A stretch of 20,086 nucleotides of DNA, from positions 1-20,086 of the forward strand of contig LRSR01008467.1 of assembly GCA_001579985.1 (NCBI GenBank), in the 5' to 3' direction. This document shows, piece by piece, positions 1-10,284 of the stretch. The stretch comes from Hypsibius dujardini. Its lineage: Eukaryota; Tardigrada; Eutardigrada; Parachela; Hypsibiidae. The position numbers and the translations under genes were made by a program. Within the stretch, counting starts at the first letter, position 1; each line of letters starts with the position of its first letter. The notes under the pieces are model-generated. The model had not been told where the DNA came from. It did no database searches and was given only the letters and a program-made list of their open reading frames with translations.

Positions 1-1110
1 TCTTCACTAAATCCGCGCACTGACATGGCGAAGTCTGCGGGATATCCGTGTGACATTTAGGCCTCAGAAATAAACAAACACAGATTGTTGAATCTGACAC
101 CGCCCATGTCAGCGAAGAATCTGCGGAATGTCATGGCAGCTGTGTAGGGCTGCTCGACATCCCCCACGGTCTGTGGCATAACTGACGCATTGACGGGAAC
201 CCGAGGTGACCCCAGGGTTTCGCAAGAGTGAAAGCAGATGGCGCGGCAAGGGGAAACCTCACGACACAGTGCGTCCTAGTCTGAAAACGGTAAGTAACTA
301 GGAATACCGTCTGCTCCGTCGTGCCGTAGCAGTACACCGAACCGAGCGACTGAAGGGTTCCTGACCCTGTTGTGTCCGTTTTCCACACGGTTCCCTATTT
401 AACATCCTAACTGACGACAGATCTTATTAAGAGTCATATAGTGGGTATTACACACAGCGCGAGTTGGCACCTGTCTCAATCAAGGAAGACATTAGAAATA
501 ACGCTCAGGCACTGTGTGGTACGTGATCAGTCAGGGTGGTCAGCAATCAGTTCGGTAGGGTCAGCGGATAATGTGCTGCGCTGAGTCATGGTCAGAAAAA
601 GAGTGCCTCGCATTTCGCACCTAGTTGTCAGTGCTTTAATGTAGAGAGCAGTTAGTGATCTCTATGTGAGGTGTGGCTTCTTGCGCGACATGCAGTTCCC
701 CGAAACTTTCCCGAGTGTGCGTCTTTCCCCTCGTCTTCTAATTCATGCAGTTTGTGCAGCATACTTACCAGCATGCGAATTTCACCCTTCGTCATTTGCA
801 CTTCCACTTCGGAAGTCAGTTTGACATTTGGCCTACTCGAATTGCATTCGATTCAGTGATCGTCCTTTGTGCGTCACTGAAAGATTAATAATAAATAATA
901 AATAACCAGGTCTTTTTCGTCAACGATCACCGAGAAACTCCTTGCATCCGGCCTTTCAAAAGGCCACCGAGTTTGGACCAAATAACCATGGACAAGTAGT
1001 AGTCACGGTATGCGCAAGTCAAAATCAAAAACTTGTGCCGTCAACTTGTCATTTGTCAGAAGGCACGCAGACACGAAAATCTCTTTCGGGGCGACACAGT
1101 TTTCCCGCTC
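1..1110. other. 3' side of the channel gene, no further gene seen
   Basis: This stretch follows the channel stop codon on the minus strand and should contain its 3' UTR. A minus-strand ATTAAA (635-640) is a possible polyadenylation signal. A run of AATAAT on the plus strand sits at about 884-905. The open frames at 131-388 and 671-1205 have no recognisable domain or splice context, and I see no gene here. Confidence 0.5.
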
Positions 1111-2433
1111 TTATTCAGGCCAGTCTCTCACATTGCCTGCAAAAAATACCAGGTTTGTTAATAAACACACAATGGGTTTGCCAAAAATTAGGGCAGAAGG
1201 TTTAATTTAAGTGCCCTGCAGGGGGTTTATATACTTGGTCAAGTGGTGGCTGGCCATTCCATTTGATTCCCTTTATTGGAAAGGGGATAGGAATGTTTGC
1301 AAGTTAGGTAGGCTATGAGTAGTCTCGGAGTAGGACAAGCATAGCACCGACTACCGAATGTTAAATAAGCAAGGCTTTCCGCCATAACTTTGACCCTACT
1401 ATTGACTTACCTAAATATAGATTCCAGTAGAGCAAGTTGAACACAAGAAAGAAGCCTGCAATGGAAAATCTGTATAGAACAACAATAATGAGAACTCAAC
1501 ACGAAACAGAAGAGGGACTTACAAGGGAAGATCAGTCGGGAGAAGTAATCAATTTTTTTCGCCCGTTTTGACGGTATTCGGAGGTAGCCAAAACAGCAGC
1601 GACGTTTCAGATCGGAAAGTTTTTTATTCCCATCCTCTGCCATCACACCACGCAGGTCCTTACGGGAGCCCTGAACTGTACCACCACTACCCATGTGATT
1701 GCCCATCAGGTGACGGTGTCCGTGACCTGCTTCGAGTTCATCCACCGTCACCGTTTGGTTTCCCAGCAGGGCACTCTGCTGACCATGCACCGGACAGGGA
1801 TGTAATAAAGACGCTCGACTGTGCGGCGACGGATTGCGCATTCGGAAATGAGCATCGTCCTCCAGAAAGACTTCATCGGTAGCCGCATGGTGACGTCCGT
1901 CGTAGGTGTGGTAGGGATTGCGATCGCCCTCCAGCAGCTCGGTTTCTTGCTCGTTCCGTGCTCCGCTGGAGTTGTTGCGGTATACCAGAGACCGTTGGGA
2001 ATGCCTTGCGCTAGCTGGTCGAGCGTTTCCGTACTGATCCAGCGAGGTTTGGCTTCTGTTCCTGCTGCCGAGTGTGCCTCCTGTTTCGTGAGTGTGAAGG
2101 TGGTTCGGTAAGGAACCGTGGAGATGACTGGAAGATTGTTGATTTAGCGTCTCCTTCAGCTGTGCTTCCTGCTCTTTCTTTTCGGCATCTTCCTTTTTCT
2201 GTTTCTGTTCCTGTTGTTTCCGTATTTTCTGTTTATCCATCTGGTTCCAGTAGTTTCTAAACGTTGGCGAAGTGTCAGTACAAGGAGTGGGATGAAAATC
2301 AGGAAGACAATAGCAGCGCTTACACAAATGCAAACTCCACAAGGGCTGAGAAGATGAACAAGATACAGACGCCCATCCAGACATCAATGGCTGAAGGCAT
2401 AATCCCGGGATAATATGCTGCGAGGGTCATATA

Positions 2434-2482
<49 letters not shown>

Positions 2483-5400
2483 CACATAGACACACACACA
2501 GACACACACACACAGACACACAAACACACAGACACACAGACACACAGACACACAGACACACAGACACACAGACACACAGACACACAGACACACAGACACA
2601 CAGACACACAGACAGACACACATACAACAGATGTGCGAACCTTTCGTATAAGACACCGGGGGGAGTTGAGCATTTATGCCGGATTGGGTCGTAGCCATAG
2701 TTAGAAGGGTCGTTACACCAAGCGTCACCCGAGCCGGGGTGGCTTCGGGATCGAGCCAGAAGGACACCCAGGACACCAAAATTAGCATACACTGTAAGAA
2801 ACAATTAATTTCAAAACATGCACGACTGTTCGTTGATGCGTCGTCCGGCTTACAGTTGGCACGTAGACTTGTACTAGGTAGTACGAAAATTCCCGTTCGA
2901 GAAAGAGCAACACTTTCAGACAACTGTAGGAACCTAAAGACATGAGAAGCTTACCTTAAGAGCGTGTAGAAAGTAGTCGTCAGTGAGAACAGGCAGTCAG
3001 TATGTCAATGTGATACTTACCGGTAGAGGTAACGGATGTGCAGTATCCCGTTCTGATACCTTCCAAGGCAAATCGAGGCATGGTGAAGTTGGCCAATTGC
3101 ACAGGTGCTGCAATCTGTTTCCAGTCAAATTCGATATCGTCCGTTGTGTATCCATCTGAATAATAGAGCTTTTCACCACTTCGTCGAACGGAGTTGGCGG
3201 ACCCATAACCATTTCGCAGTACGTACAACTTGCCATTCGAATTTCGCACACTTGTCGGTCCATAGGGAAGAACCGGAGGTCCATGGTACAGGCCAGTGTG
3301 AGGGACATCCTGCCATTTTAAGAGCGCTGTTAGAACAGTCGAAAGTCAAAATATTTTGGAGCTCATACCTGATGCTCATCATAATATCACCGTTGGGATG
3401 GATTCGTAGAAAGACGTCTGGTTTAAAGAATCGAATATTTCTTCAGATCCATGACAAAACGATCGATATATTTCGACAGTTATTGACACAAAAATTCCAT
3501 ACTAGGGACTAGGATGTTGTGAAGGTGACCTTGTCGTTCGTTTTGAAAGAACAAATCCGGCTTCCAGACTTTATCACTAGCAAAACAGCCGAACTATTAA
3601 GGGACAAAGAAAGAAGCCATGGTTGCTTAAGTGCGTTGGAACTCGATCCATACGGGTCAGGCAGGACCAGAAATTTATGGAAACCTCCATCATCGTAGGC
3701 CAGTCGGGCATCGTTCCACTCTTCCCGAAATGTCAACTGCGTTGAGTACTCCTAAAGAGAGTAGGAAATTGGATCGCTCGTAAAAGTCCGACCAATTGAG
3801 GGAGAATACAATTACAGTAAATCATCAAGGAGCTGTAATATTGCTTCCGGGAAAAAAAACCTTCAAACGAGCTCTCGCAGATTTTCATGTAAATTAATTA
3901 CTTTTCTAGTTTTGTTTAGGTCGCATATGCGGTTAAATGGTTTCGTTATTCCCATTTAAGAGAAGGGGGAACCCTCTGGCTTTCTCACCATATTCAGGGC
4001 GTCCACTTTGTGGATGGATCGAATTAGGAGGTTGACTTTGCACATGGCGGCACCATCTGCAAAGAAGCATTAATTATGCATGGCCTCACATTATCAGTGC
4101 TTTACCCTTGATCCTATAGCCTAATCTTAGAGGCCTCTAATCCGGGCTAAACGTACTCCAGCAATATTACTTAATATTAAGATGCTTTCAAGAGTAGATG
4201 GACAATAATGCATATCTTGGATGGCCATTCCAAACAACAAATAGGACTGCATCTCGTCGTACGAAGTATCCACAATATTGCGTGTTTACTGCCTGAAAAG
4301 TGTGAGTAATAGAACCAGTTTTCACTCCAACGTCACCGTTCTCCTGCGCCTTTCCAGTGCCTTAGGAATCGAACGGAGAAAATAACCGGGACTTCCGGAG
4401 CAACACAAAGAGCGGCGAATGTAAATATTGCATCTCCATTTTCTATCCCATATGATGTGTGAGAAACCCTCAAACCCTCGATCTACTCATCTTTCTGCCC
4501 GCCCGAACGTGCGATGCTCCACGATAAGCTTTCAGCTCTGAAGCCTTCGAACGGCCTGTAAGAAAGGAACGCCGATACCAAGTCTTCCAACAAAGCAGCT
4601 AATGAGCCATCCCATAATCATAGCCTTCCCTCTCGCTCTCAATTTATTCGTCTTTTTTTCATCCGGCAAACTGAGAGGCTCAATCATGAATCATAATAAT
4701 CAGTGGCACGTCAGGGAACACGCTCTTCCACGTCCAAGCTTGAAAGTGGTGGATCCCAATTCTTCATGGATCCTAATTCCTCAAGGAATGCGTCCTGCAG
4801 ATGGGCATTACAATGAGCGAGAAATCAAAAGAGGACACGGGATTCCGCATAGGTTCGCCGACAATTGGAAGCAAATTATCTGCTTACACGTTAAGGCGGC
4901 AGCCCGTGGTGGCACATTATCGTGTACGGATGAGCGCAGCGCGTATGTACCGGCTATGCCTGGTCTCAAGATAGCACCCCCCCCCACGGGCAAGGGAGAT
5001 GCGGAAAGGAGGAATAACTCCTAGGGAAATTTCGGATTAACTTCCGGGCTAACAGCGCGATCGATGATGCGAGAGGGAGCGTTAAAAAGCTTTTCTTGGG
5101 TTCTCTACGTGACGCGCCGATCTGAAGGGGTCATAAGTCGAGGTCAGGGCATAATCGATGACTTTCTGCGCGACTTTCGCATCTTTCCAAGCCCCACCCA
5201 CATTAACATACCCTTCGATGGCATTGCGATGTTACTGTACTTCACCATGTCTCCCGTCAATACTCTAACACTCCCTGGTAGATATCTACATCTATCACGG
5301 TAATACTTTAACTGTAAGAAAATGGTGGGCAACTGTTTGGTATTGACTTGCGAGCAGGGATTGAAATTATCTGGGACTTGCCTGTGCCATTGATGTTGGT

Positions 5401-5485
5401 CTTGGGACGGAGTTTGTTGTCGTAGGTTTCCAGGAGCATGTCCAGTATTTCTTTCTCCGTGAATACTTGCCCCGTCTTGCCATCA
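1111..5485 (-). CDS. Cys-loop ligand-gated chloride channel subunit, GluCl/glycine-receptor-like (5' exon missing)
   Basis: Subunit of a pentameric neurotransmitter-gated anion channel in the plasma membrane. Thirteen exons join in frame: 5382-5485, 3989-4056, 3654-3751, 3503-3576, 3369-3417, 3227-3309, 3021-3155, 2854-2933, 2641-2791, 2324-2390, 1523-2256, 1411-1455, 1111-1136. They give 570 codons, numbered from the first complete one, then TAA. Seen: sequons at N32 and N181; WKPDLFF at 94-100; the Cys loop C138-C152 around FFPMD; the second disulfide pair C197/C208 typical of GluCl and glycine receptors; M1 221-242; M2 249-271 with the anion-filter motif PAR at 249-251 and Leu at 9'; M3 281-303; M4 about 545-562; C-terminus NVRDWPE. 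The M3-M4 loop is about 240 residues, much longer than in GluCl as I recall it. Its first part is K/E/Q-rich and coiled-coil-like, and later parts are His-rich. The 5382-5485 exon starts inside a codon, so an upstream exon with the signal peptide is missing. Ligand (glutamate, pH, glycine or other) is not determined. Confidence 0.95.
2391..2640 (-). other. Channel M2-M3 intron carrying a tetranucleotide array
   Basis: A 250-nt intron between the M2 exon (ending PPVSYTK) and the M3 exon (starting with AIDVWMG after the split codon). The donor on the minus strand is the weak GTTCGC and the acceptor is ATGCCTTCAG. Most of the intron is the GACA/GACACACA array described separately. Confidence 0.85.
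2434..2623. repeat. GACA / GACACACA microsatellite array
   Basis: On the plus strand, about ten GACA repeats are followed by a long GACACACA-type array. It lies entirely inside the M2-M3 intron of the channel gene, so the transcript carries TGTC/TGTGTGTC repeats. The unit has no stop codon in any minus-strand frame, which produces spurious Cys/Val/Leu-rich open frames. Confidence 0.95.
4057..5381 (-). other. GC-AG intron of the channel gene (1325 nt)
   Basis: The exon ending at 5382 is followed on the minus strand by GCAAGT instead of GTAAGT. The matching acceptor, TTCTTTGCAG, ends at 4057. Joining here gives NGTDGAA...KVNLLIRSI, which fits the conserved start of the GluCl ligand-binding domain. 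It is by far the longest channel intron found. It also contains a plus-strand 140-codon open frame (4602-5024) that I do not accept as a gene. Confidence 0.85.
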
Positions 5486-5503
5486 CTATAAATGACGAAA
5501 ATG

Positions 5504-5848
5504 CAGACCAGATACGCACCCGTCCAGACCAGATGCGCACCCGTCCAGACCAAATGTGCACCTGTCCAGACCAGATGCGCACCTGTTCAGACCAGATACG
5601 CACCCGTCCAGACCAGATGCGCACCTGTTCAGACCAGATACGCACCCGTCCAGACCAAATGTGCACCTGTCCAGACGAGATGCGCACCTGTTCAGACCAG
5701 ATGCGCACCTGTTCAGACTAGATGCGCACCTGTCCAGACGAGATGCGCACCCGTCCAGACCAGATGCGCACCTGTTCAGACCAGATGGGCACCTGTCCAG
5801 ACGAGATGCGCACCTGTTCAGACCAGATGGGCACCTGTCCAGACAGTC
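5504..5848. repeat. 21-bp minisatellite, 16 full units
   Basis: A unit beginning CAGACCAGATGCGCACC recurs every 21 nt from 5504 to 5840, with common variants CAGACGAG and CAGACCAAATG and alternating C/T in the CTGTYC part. It degenerates into CCAGATCTGTC copies up to about 5872. The period is a multiple of three, so several frames on both strands stay open for more than 100 codons; these are not genes. The array lies in the channel intron and ends only about 19 nt before the 3' splice site of the 5382-5485 exon. Confidence 0.95.
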
Positions 5849-5872
5849 CAGATCTGTCCAGATCTGTTCAGA

Positions 5873-6712
5873 TGGGTTATTGAGCAAGTACAAAATGAAT
5901 ATTCAATCTGCAGCATAGGCCTGTAGACCGAACCGAACTTCAAAAAATACCATATTCAAAAGGGAACGGATTACATGAATACTGCTCCGCTCCTGCACTT
6001 TTAACGCATTGCCCTAAATCGGTGAACTATAAGGATTTGCAAGACTTTTGTTTAAGCAAACGGAAAAGGAACAAGAACTTGAAATTCAATTCGAAAATCG
6101 ATAAATTAAACCACTTAGCTCTCTCACTAACCGGCTTTGGATTTTTGTAGGTCCACTGCTAGCCCGGACGACGGTTGATTCCAGAATAATTTGACCGATT
6201 ATGAGGCATCGAATCAGGACACGTAATGATCCGCCACTGGCATGGTAATGTAATCGCACGGGACAGACGTCATTCGGCATTTTCTTGGAGAGGACGATTG
6301 CAGCGACAACGGTCACGGTTTACCGTCCAGCTCCTGCTGCTGTTTCTGACGACACTGCTGGGACTGCTCCTCTTCGCGACTGCCACCATCGGAGCCCTTA
6401 TAGAGTAATTTAAGTGCAGCTCCCGGGGGGTAACTGCGCTTTAGCAATCTGTAAAAGGTCAGGGAAAATGTGTGAAAGCTAACCTAGTTGCAATAATCAG
6501 AAAGGAGCGGCATTTTGCGATGATTACAAGTGCACTGCATGAATATGCCAGCACATTTACGCTGCTGTAATGTTAAAAACATTTGGCCGTGCTTGATTAT
6601 GCTTAACCGCGTTTGATCTAACAACGACGATAAGTACGTCAAATAAATAAACGATGTCTGCGCCCATAGGAACTGGCGTTGCTCTATAAATAGCAAATAG
6701 TTCATGAGCTAT
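5873..6712. other. Non-coding stretch inside or upstream of the channel gene
   Basis: No exon is accepted here. A plus-strand open frame at 6226-6408 ends in a Leu-rich hydrophobic segment, but the same DNA reads as a Q/E-rich segment on the minus strand. No flanking splice signals connect either reading to a known gene. The missing first exon of the channel could lie here or further upstream. Confidence 0.4.
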
Positions 6713-6769
6713 CAGTACCGTCTACTAGTTGCAGTACCGTCTACTAGTGGCAGTACCGTCTACTAGTTG
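6713..6769. repeat. 3 x 19-bp tandem repeat
   Basis: Three consecutive copies of CAGTACCGTCTACTAGTTG at 6713-6731, 6732-6750 and 6751-6769. The middle copy has one T-to-G change. Confidence 0.95.
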
Positions 6770-6901
6770 AGGATAGTTAAACGGCGCTGCGTTAAAGCTT
6801 CTTAGAAGTACTGTAATAAATGGACATTACTGTTACGTGAAGACTGAAAAAGCTTCATGTGCATTAGGGAAGGTCAGTTTTGGATGAATGAACGTAGTAC
6901 C

Positions 6902-7142
6902 AGTATAAGGGGAAGTCTATATTTCGGCTCACCCTCCACTTGGTCCATAAATCGGGTCACTCATGGGTTTTTCTTTCATGGCAGGTGCTTGATTGTTTGA
7001 TTTTTAGAAGTGCTATAGTATAGTAGGACATAGTACATAAAATCAAACAATCAAGTACCTGCCAGCAAAGAGAAACCCATGAGTGAGCCGATTTATCGAC
7101 CGGTTTGGATGGTGAACCGAAATACAGATTTCCCCTCATACT
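6902..7142. mobile_element. Foldback (hairpin) element, MITE-like, 241 bp
   Basis: The left arm (6902-7005) and right arm (about 7039-7142) are inverted copies of each other at roughly 80-85% identity by eye. They share blocks such as ACTCATGGGTTT and CTTGATTGTTTGATTTT. The loop is about 33 nt. The termini read AGTATAAGGGGAA on the left and TTCCCCTCATACT on the right. I see no clear target-site duplication and no coding capacity. It could be a foldback MITE or a long hairpin RNA source. Confidence 0.75.
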
Positions 7143-7350
7143 ATTATGCTCGTTTTTCAGTTCTTTAATACATTTTTACTCAGGTGCCTCGAAAAGTTCC
7201 GATGGCCTCACGTGAGCAGCTCTTTAGAAAAAGTACAAAATGTACTCGTTACAACCGTAGTCCGCGGGTAACATGGAATGGGTCGTCAGAAAGGTTCCCC
7301 GAAATAACAGGGGTTGTTGTGCAAATATTTGCAGCAATATTTACAATGAC

Positions 7351-7353
<3 letters not shown>

Positions 7354-7408
<55 letters not shown>
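7354..7408. repeat. (CA)n microsatellite
   Basis: About 27 CA dinucleotides in a row on the plus strand, followed by a short imperfect continuation (CTCACGCACACACACA). It produces Thr/His-rich and Val/Cys-rich false open frames. Confidence 0.95.
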
Positions 7409-7412
<4 letters not shown>

Positions 7413-7424
7413 GCACACACACAT

Positions 7425-8030
7425 AATGTACGAGAAAAATTGGGATCTTCGAGCTCTTCAAACAGTCCTATCCAAGTAAAACCACTTATACTGCAATACA
7501 GTCTTGTATGAATAAAAGCTTCCAATCACTCCCGTGTCAAGAACGAAGCGCTCATCGCTGCTCTTTCGTGCACACACACTAAGCTGCCGGACCGTAGGGA
7601 GGCAGCAGTAAAATAAGCCGAACTATTGGTGCAGCGAAAAAAAACACTAAGCAAATCCTCTAACTTGATTACAAATCGATGATTAAAGTGGTAGAAAGAC
7701 GATTGTCTTTTACTAAGGGAACATTCTTTCGAAAACGACCTAATGCCTGTTATCTCATCCCCGAATCCCGATATACTAGATGAGCGACCGTCTCGACTGC
7801 AGCTGTTCGTCTGCTTTGACAACGTGCCTTGGTGGTTTTTTTCCTCGCACTGCTGTGCACATCTTATGGGAAGGAAAGCCATTCTACTGGAAGAGCGCCT
7901 TCACTGAAATTTATTAGGGCAAACCTTCTCACGAAGAAGACAGATGGGATGGAAATGTGTTTGATATTTCTTAGTTGATCCAAGCAAAAGTGATTTATGT
8001 ATCACACAGCACCGTGATAAGCCGCTGTTC
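7425..8030. other. No gene supported
   Basis: A minus-strand open frame of 118 codons (7526-7882) covers part of this interval. It has no recognisable motif, signal peptide or matching splice sites, and its length is within what chance gives in 20 kb. Confidence 0.4.
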
Positions 8031-8035
8031 GGTAT

Positions 8036-8237
8036 TTTGTGTGTGTGTGTGTTTGTTTTTATGTCTGTATGTATGTCTGTCTGTCTGTATGTGTGTATGT
8101 GTGTATGTGTGTTTGTCTGTATGTCTGTCTGTCTGTCTGTATGTCTGTCTGTATGTCTGTCTGTATGTCTGTCTGTATGTGTGTATGTGTGTATGTGTGT
8201 ATGTGTGTATGTGTGTATGTGTGTATGTGTGTATGTG

Positions 8238-8278
<41 letters not shown>

Positions 8279-8280
8279 CT
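8036..8280. repeat. CTGT / TATG / GTGT microsatellite array
   Basis: A compound plus-strand array of TGTG, TCTGTATG, TGTGTATG and finally pure GTCT units, about 245 bp. It is followed directly by GTGGGTGCCGTTTTAT (8283-8298), a tail also found after another array in this window. Confidence 0.95.
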
Positions 8281-8298
8281 GGGTGGGTGCCGTTTTAT

Positions 8299-9880
8299 AT
8301 CTGTGTGTGTGTGAGTGTGATGTGGCAAAAGTAATAAGTAGCAGCAACGGTTGTGCTGTACTGTACGTATGCGAATTTCGCTGGGCTACTCCATGAACGC
8401 ACTTCACGATCTTTGAGGAAATATTCCATTAAACATGGCAATACAAAAAAGAGTACTCATTATAATACCGCCTGGGGTATAGGGAGCGCTCGAGCGGAAG
8501 AAAAGGCGAACAGCTGAGGGATCGCTCTGGTATTCTGTGCCCAAGCAGCCTGATTTGGGTCCTATCAATGCAAAAGACCTACGTTCAGTGCTGGAAATCG
8601 GCGTCCCACCTCTTTGCTACTTTATTTTTAAATTATAATGTTTGCAAAGTCAGCGCCACGTGTACCTAGGGTCTTCAAAACGAATTCAACGTTTTCGAAT
8701 ATTCTCTGCATATAATTATCTTCACTAACGCTTCGTACAGTATACCATTGGGTATAGTATGGAGTTAAGCAAATAGCAAGGTGGGATAGCGTCATGATTG
8801 GATGTTGAAGTGATCAAGTCGAGAGATGGCAAAAGATTTGCTTTTACAGCCGAACGTCTAACCGGAAGACTGCATCCCTCTCTTCCTGCACGGCTGCGTA
8901 GTTCGCGTACATGAACCAGCGCTCATGTCTGCGCGAACTACGCGCTCATGTCTGCTTTACGTTTCCATTTGTCACGATCCGGGGCCAACCGGAACACACA
9001 TCTCCGTGGCTTCCGATGATGGAGCGCCGCACCTACATCCTGCCTGCAACATCGGGATATGGGCTCCTTTCAGGGGAGTAGTTGAAAATGCGCATCGCAC
9101 AGAGGGTTCCCTGGCGGGCTCTGGCGGGCTCCCTTAGCAATACTCACGCTAAATAGTTAAATAAGAGGCGCTGAAAATATTGTTCATAATAATAGTAAAA
9201 CCTTGAGCCTCATTATCTTAAACACGCCATAAAATTATTATGATTAAAGTGATAATTTAATTACTTTAAACTGAAACAGACAAGGAAGAGAACACGGCTT
9301 CCGATCCAATTAGACCTTACTGGAAAAAAACCGCCAACGCATCGAGTTACCATTCATGTTCGGATATCAGGCAGAAAATATGTGAGCAGTAAGAGCACCG
9401 AGGATATTAATTATTTAGACACTCATCTTCAGTGAGTGTTGAAATCATCGTCAGTGAGTGTTCATCAGGGATCTGATTACCGTACAACCGGCCCACATCG
9501 GCCCGCCAAGTTATCTTTAACCGCTCTACACGCTGGCTCTCTGCCATACTAAACATGAAGTCTCGGCGAAGCACGGCTCTCCGTTGCTGCAATCCCACGG
9601 CTCTCCACTGCTGCAATCCAGACAGCTATATTAAGACATTCTACGATCAACACTGAAATCAGCCATAGGTTTATAGATTTAACTAGATTTTAGATTTTGT
9701 TGTTATGTTTTTGGTTTATCGAATGATTACACTTCAAATGGTGTTAAAGTAACGACCTACAAATTCACTCTTATTCTAGGGTTTTCTCCCAGGCATCCAT
9801 ATACCCTTACAACATCGCGTAATCCAAACTAAGCTCTATGCACCCTGATCTGCAGCTGAGAAATCCGCTGAGAAATGTAC
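8299..9880. other. No gene supported; minor repeats only
   Basis: It contains a 12-bp perfect inverted repeat (GCGTAGTTCGCG at 8896-8907 and its complement at 8932-8943). It also has a 24-bp direct duplication at about 9572-9619 (CACGGCTCTCC...TGCTGCAATCC). A minus-strand open frame at 9407-9616 runs through that duplication, but nothing shows it is a gene. Confidence 0.45.
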
Positions 9881-9882
9881 CC

Positions 9883-10111
9883 GTAGACTGCCGCACATTT
9901 CGGTGGAACGGTGCACTGTTCGGTACGGAGCTCGGTTGGTTTGACCGGCTGGTACAGAAAATTATGCCCGGTGTTTTTCAGCACTGCAGAAGTGGCAGTA
10001 GACGAAATGTAGTCTTGTGTTTGTACATTTGAAACAATCAAGGTTAGGCTGATTTTAACGAGTGCTCCGTTAAAACCGAACGCAGTTCCACCGAAATGTG
10101 CGGCAGTCTAC
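9883..10111. mobile_element. Short element with 27-bp perfect terminal inverted repeats (MITE)
   Basis: GTAGACTGCCGCACATTTCG... at 9883-9909 recurs as an exact 27-nt reverse complement at 10085-10111, and the match stops abruptly at both outer ends. If the element proper starts at GACTGCCG, both ends abut TA, as expected for a Tc1/mariner-type target duplication. The 229-bp interior has no transposase. Confidence 0.7.
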
Positions 10112-10284
10112 AAGTAAGTGATGTCTGTAGTCTACAATAAGTGATACAATAAGTCTGTAGAGGAAGTGGCCTAGTAAAGACATGGTCAGCCTCGTAATCA
10201 GTGAAAGAAATGGTGGTCAATCGAATTGAACAAGCAGCCGATTTTCAAGAGACTGTCTGGCGCAATTACCCTGTGTAACCAGGA

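Noticed and set aside
4602-5024. Plus-strand open frame of 140 codons with a hydrophobic N-terminus
   Set aside because: It lies inside the channel GC-AG intron on the opposite strand. It has no recognisable domain, and one or two frames of this length are expected by chance in 20 kb.
5144-5332. Minus-strand segment after TTTCTTACAG considered as the missing channel exon following NGT
   Set aside because: The required phase hits stop codons within a few codons. The exon at 3989-4056 fits phase and sequence perfectly.
5486-5926. Several long repetitive open frames on both strands
   Set aside because: They are produced by the 21-bp minisatellite, whose period is a multiple of three. They are not genes.
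6226-6408. Plus-strand frame ending in a Leu-rich hydrophobic segment, possible tail-anchored protein
   Set aside because: Only 60 codons, no convincing upstream exon or promoter, and the same DNA gives a Q/E-rich reading on the other strand. As a channel exon, its splice phase does not fit well.
7526-7882. Minus-strand open frame of 118 codons
   Set aside because: No motif, no splice context and a length expected by chance.
8037-8407. Cys/Val/Ser- and Thr/His-rich open frames (also at 2320-2923 and 18454-18910)
   Set aside because: Translations of microsatellite arrays without start context or splice support.
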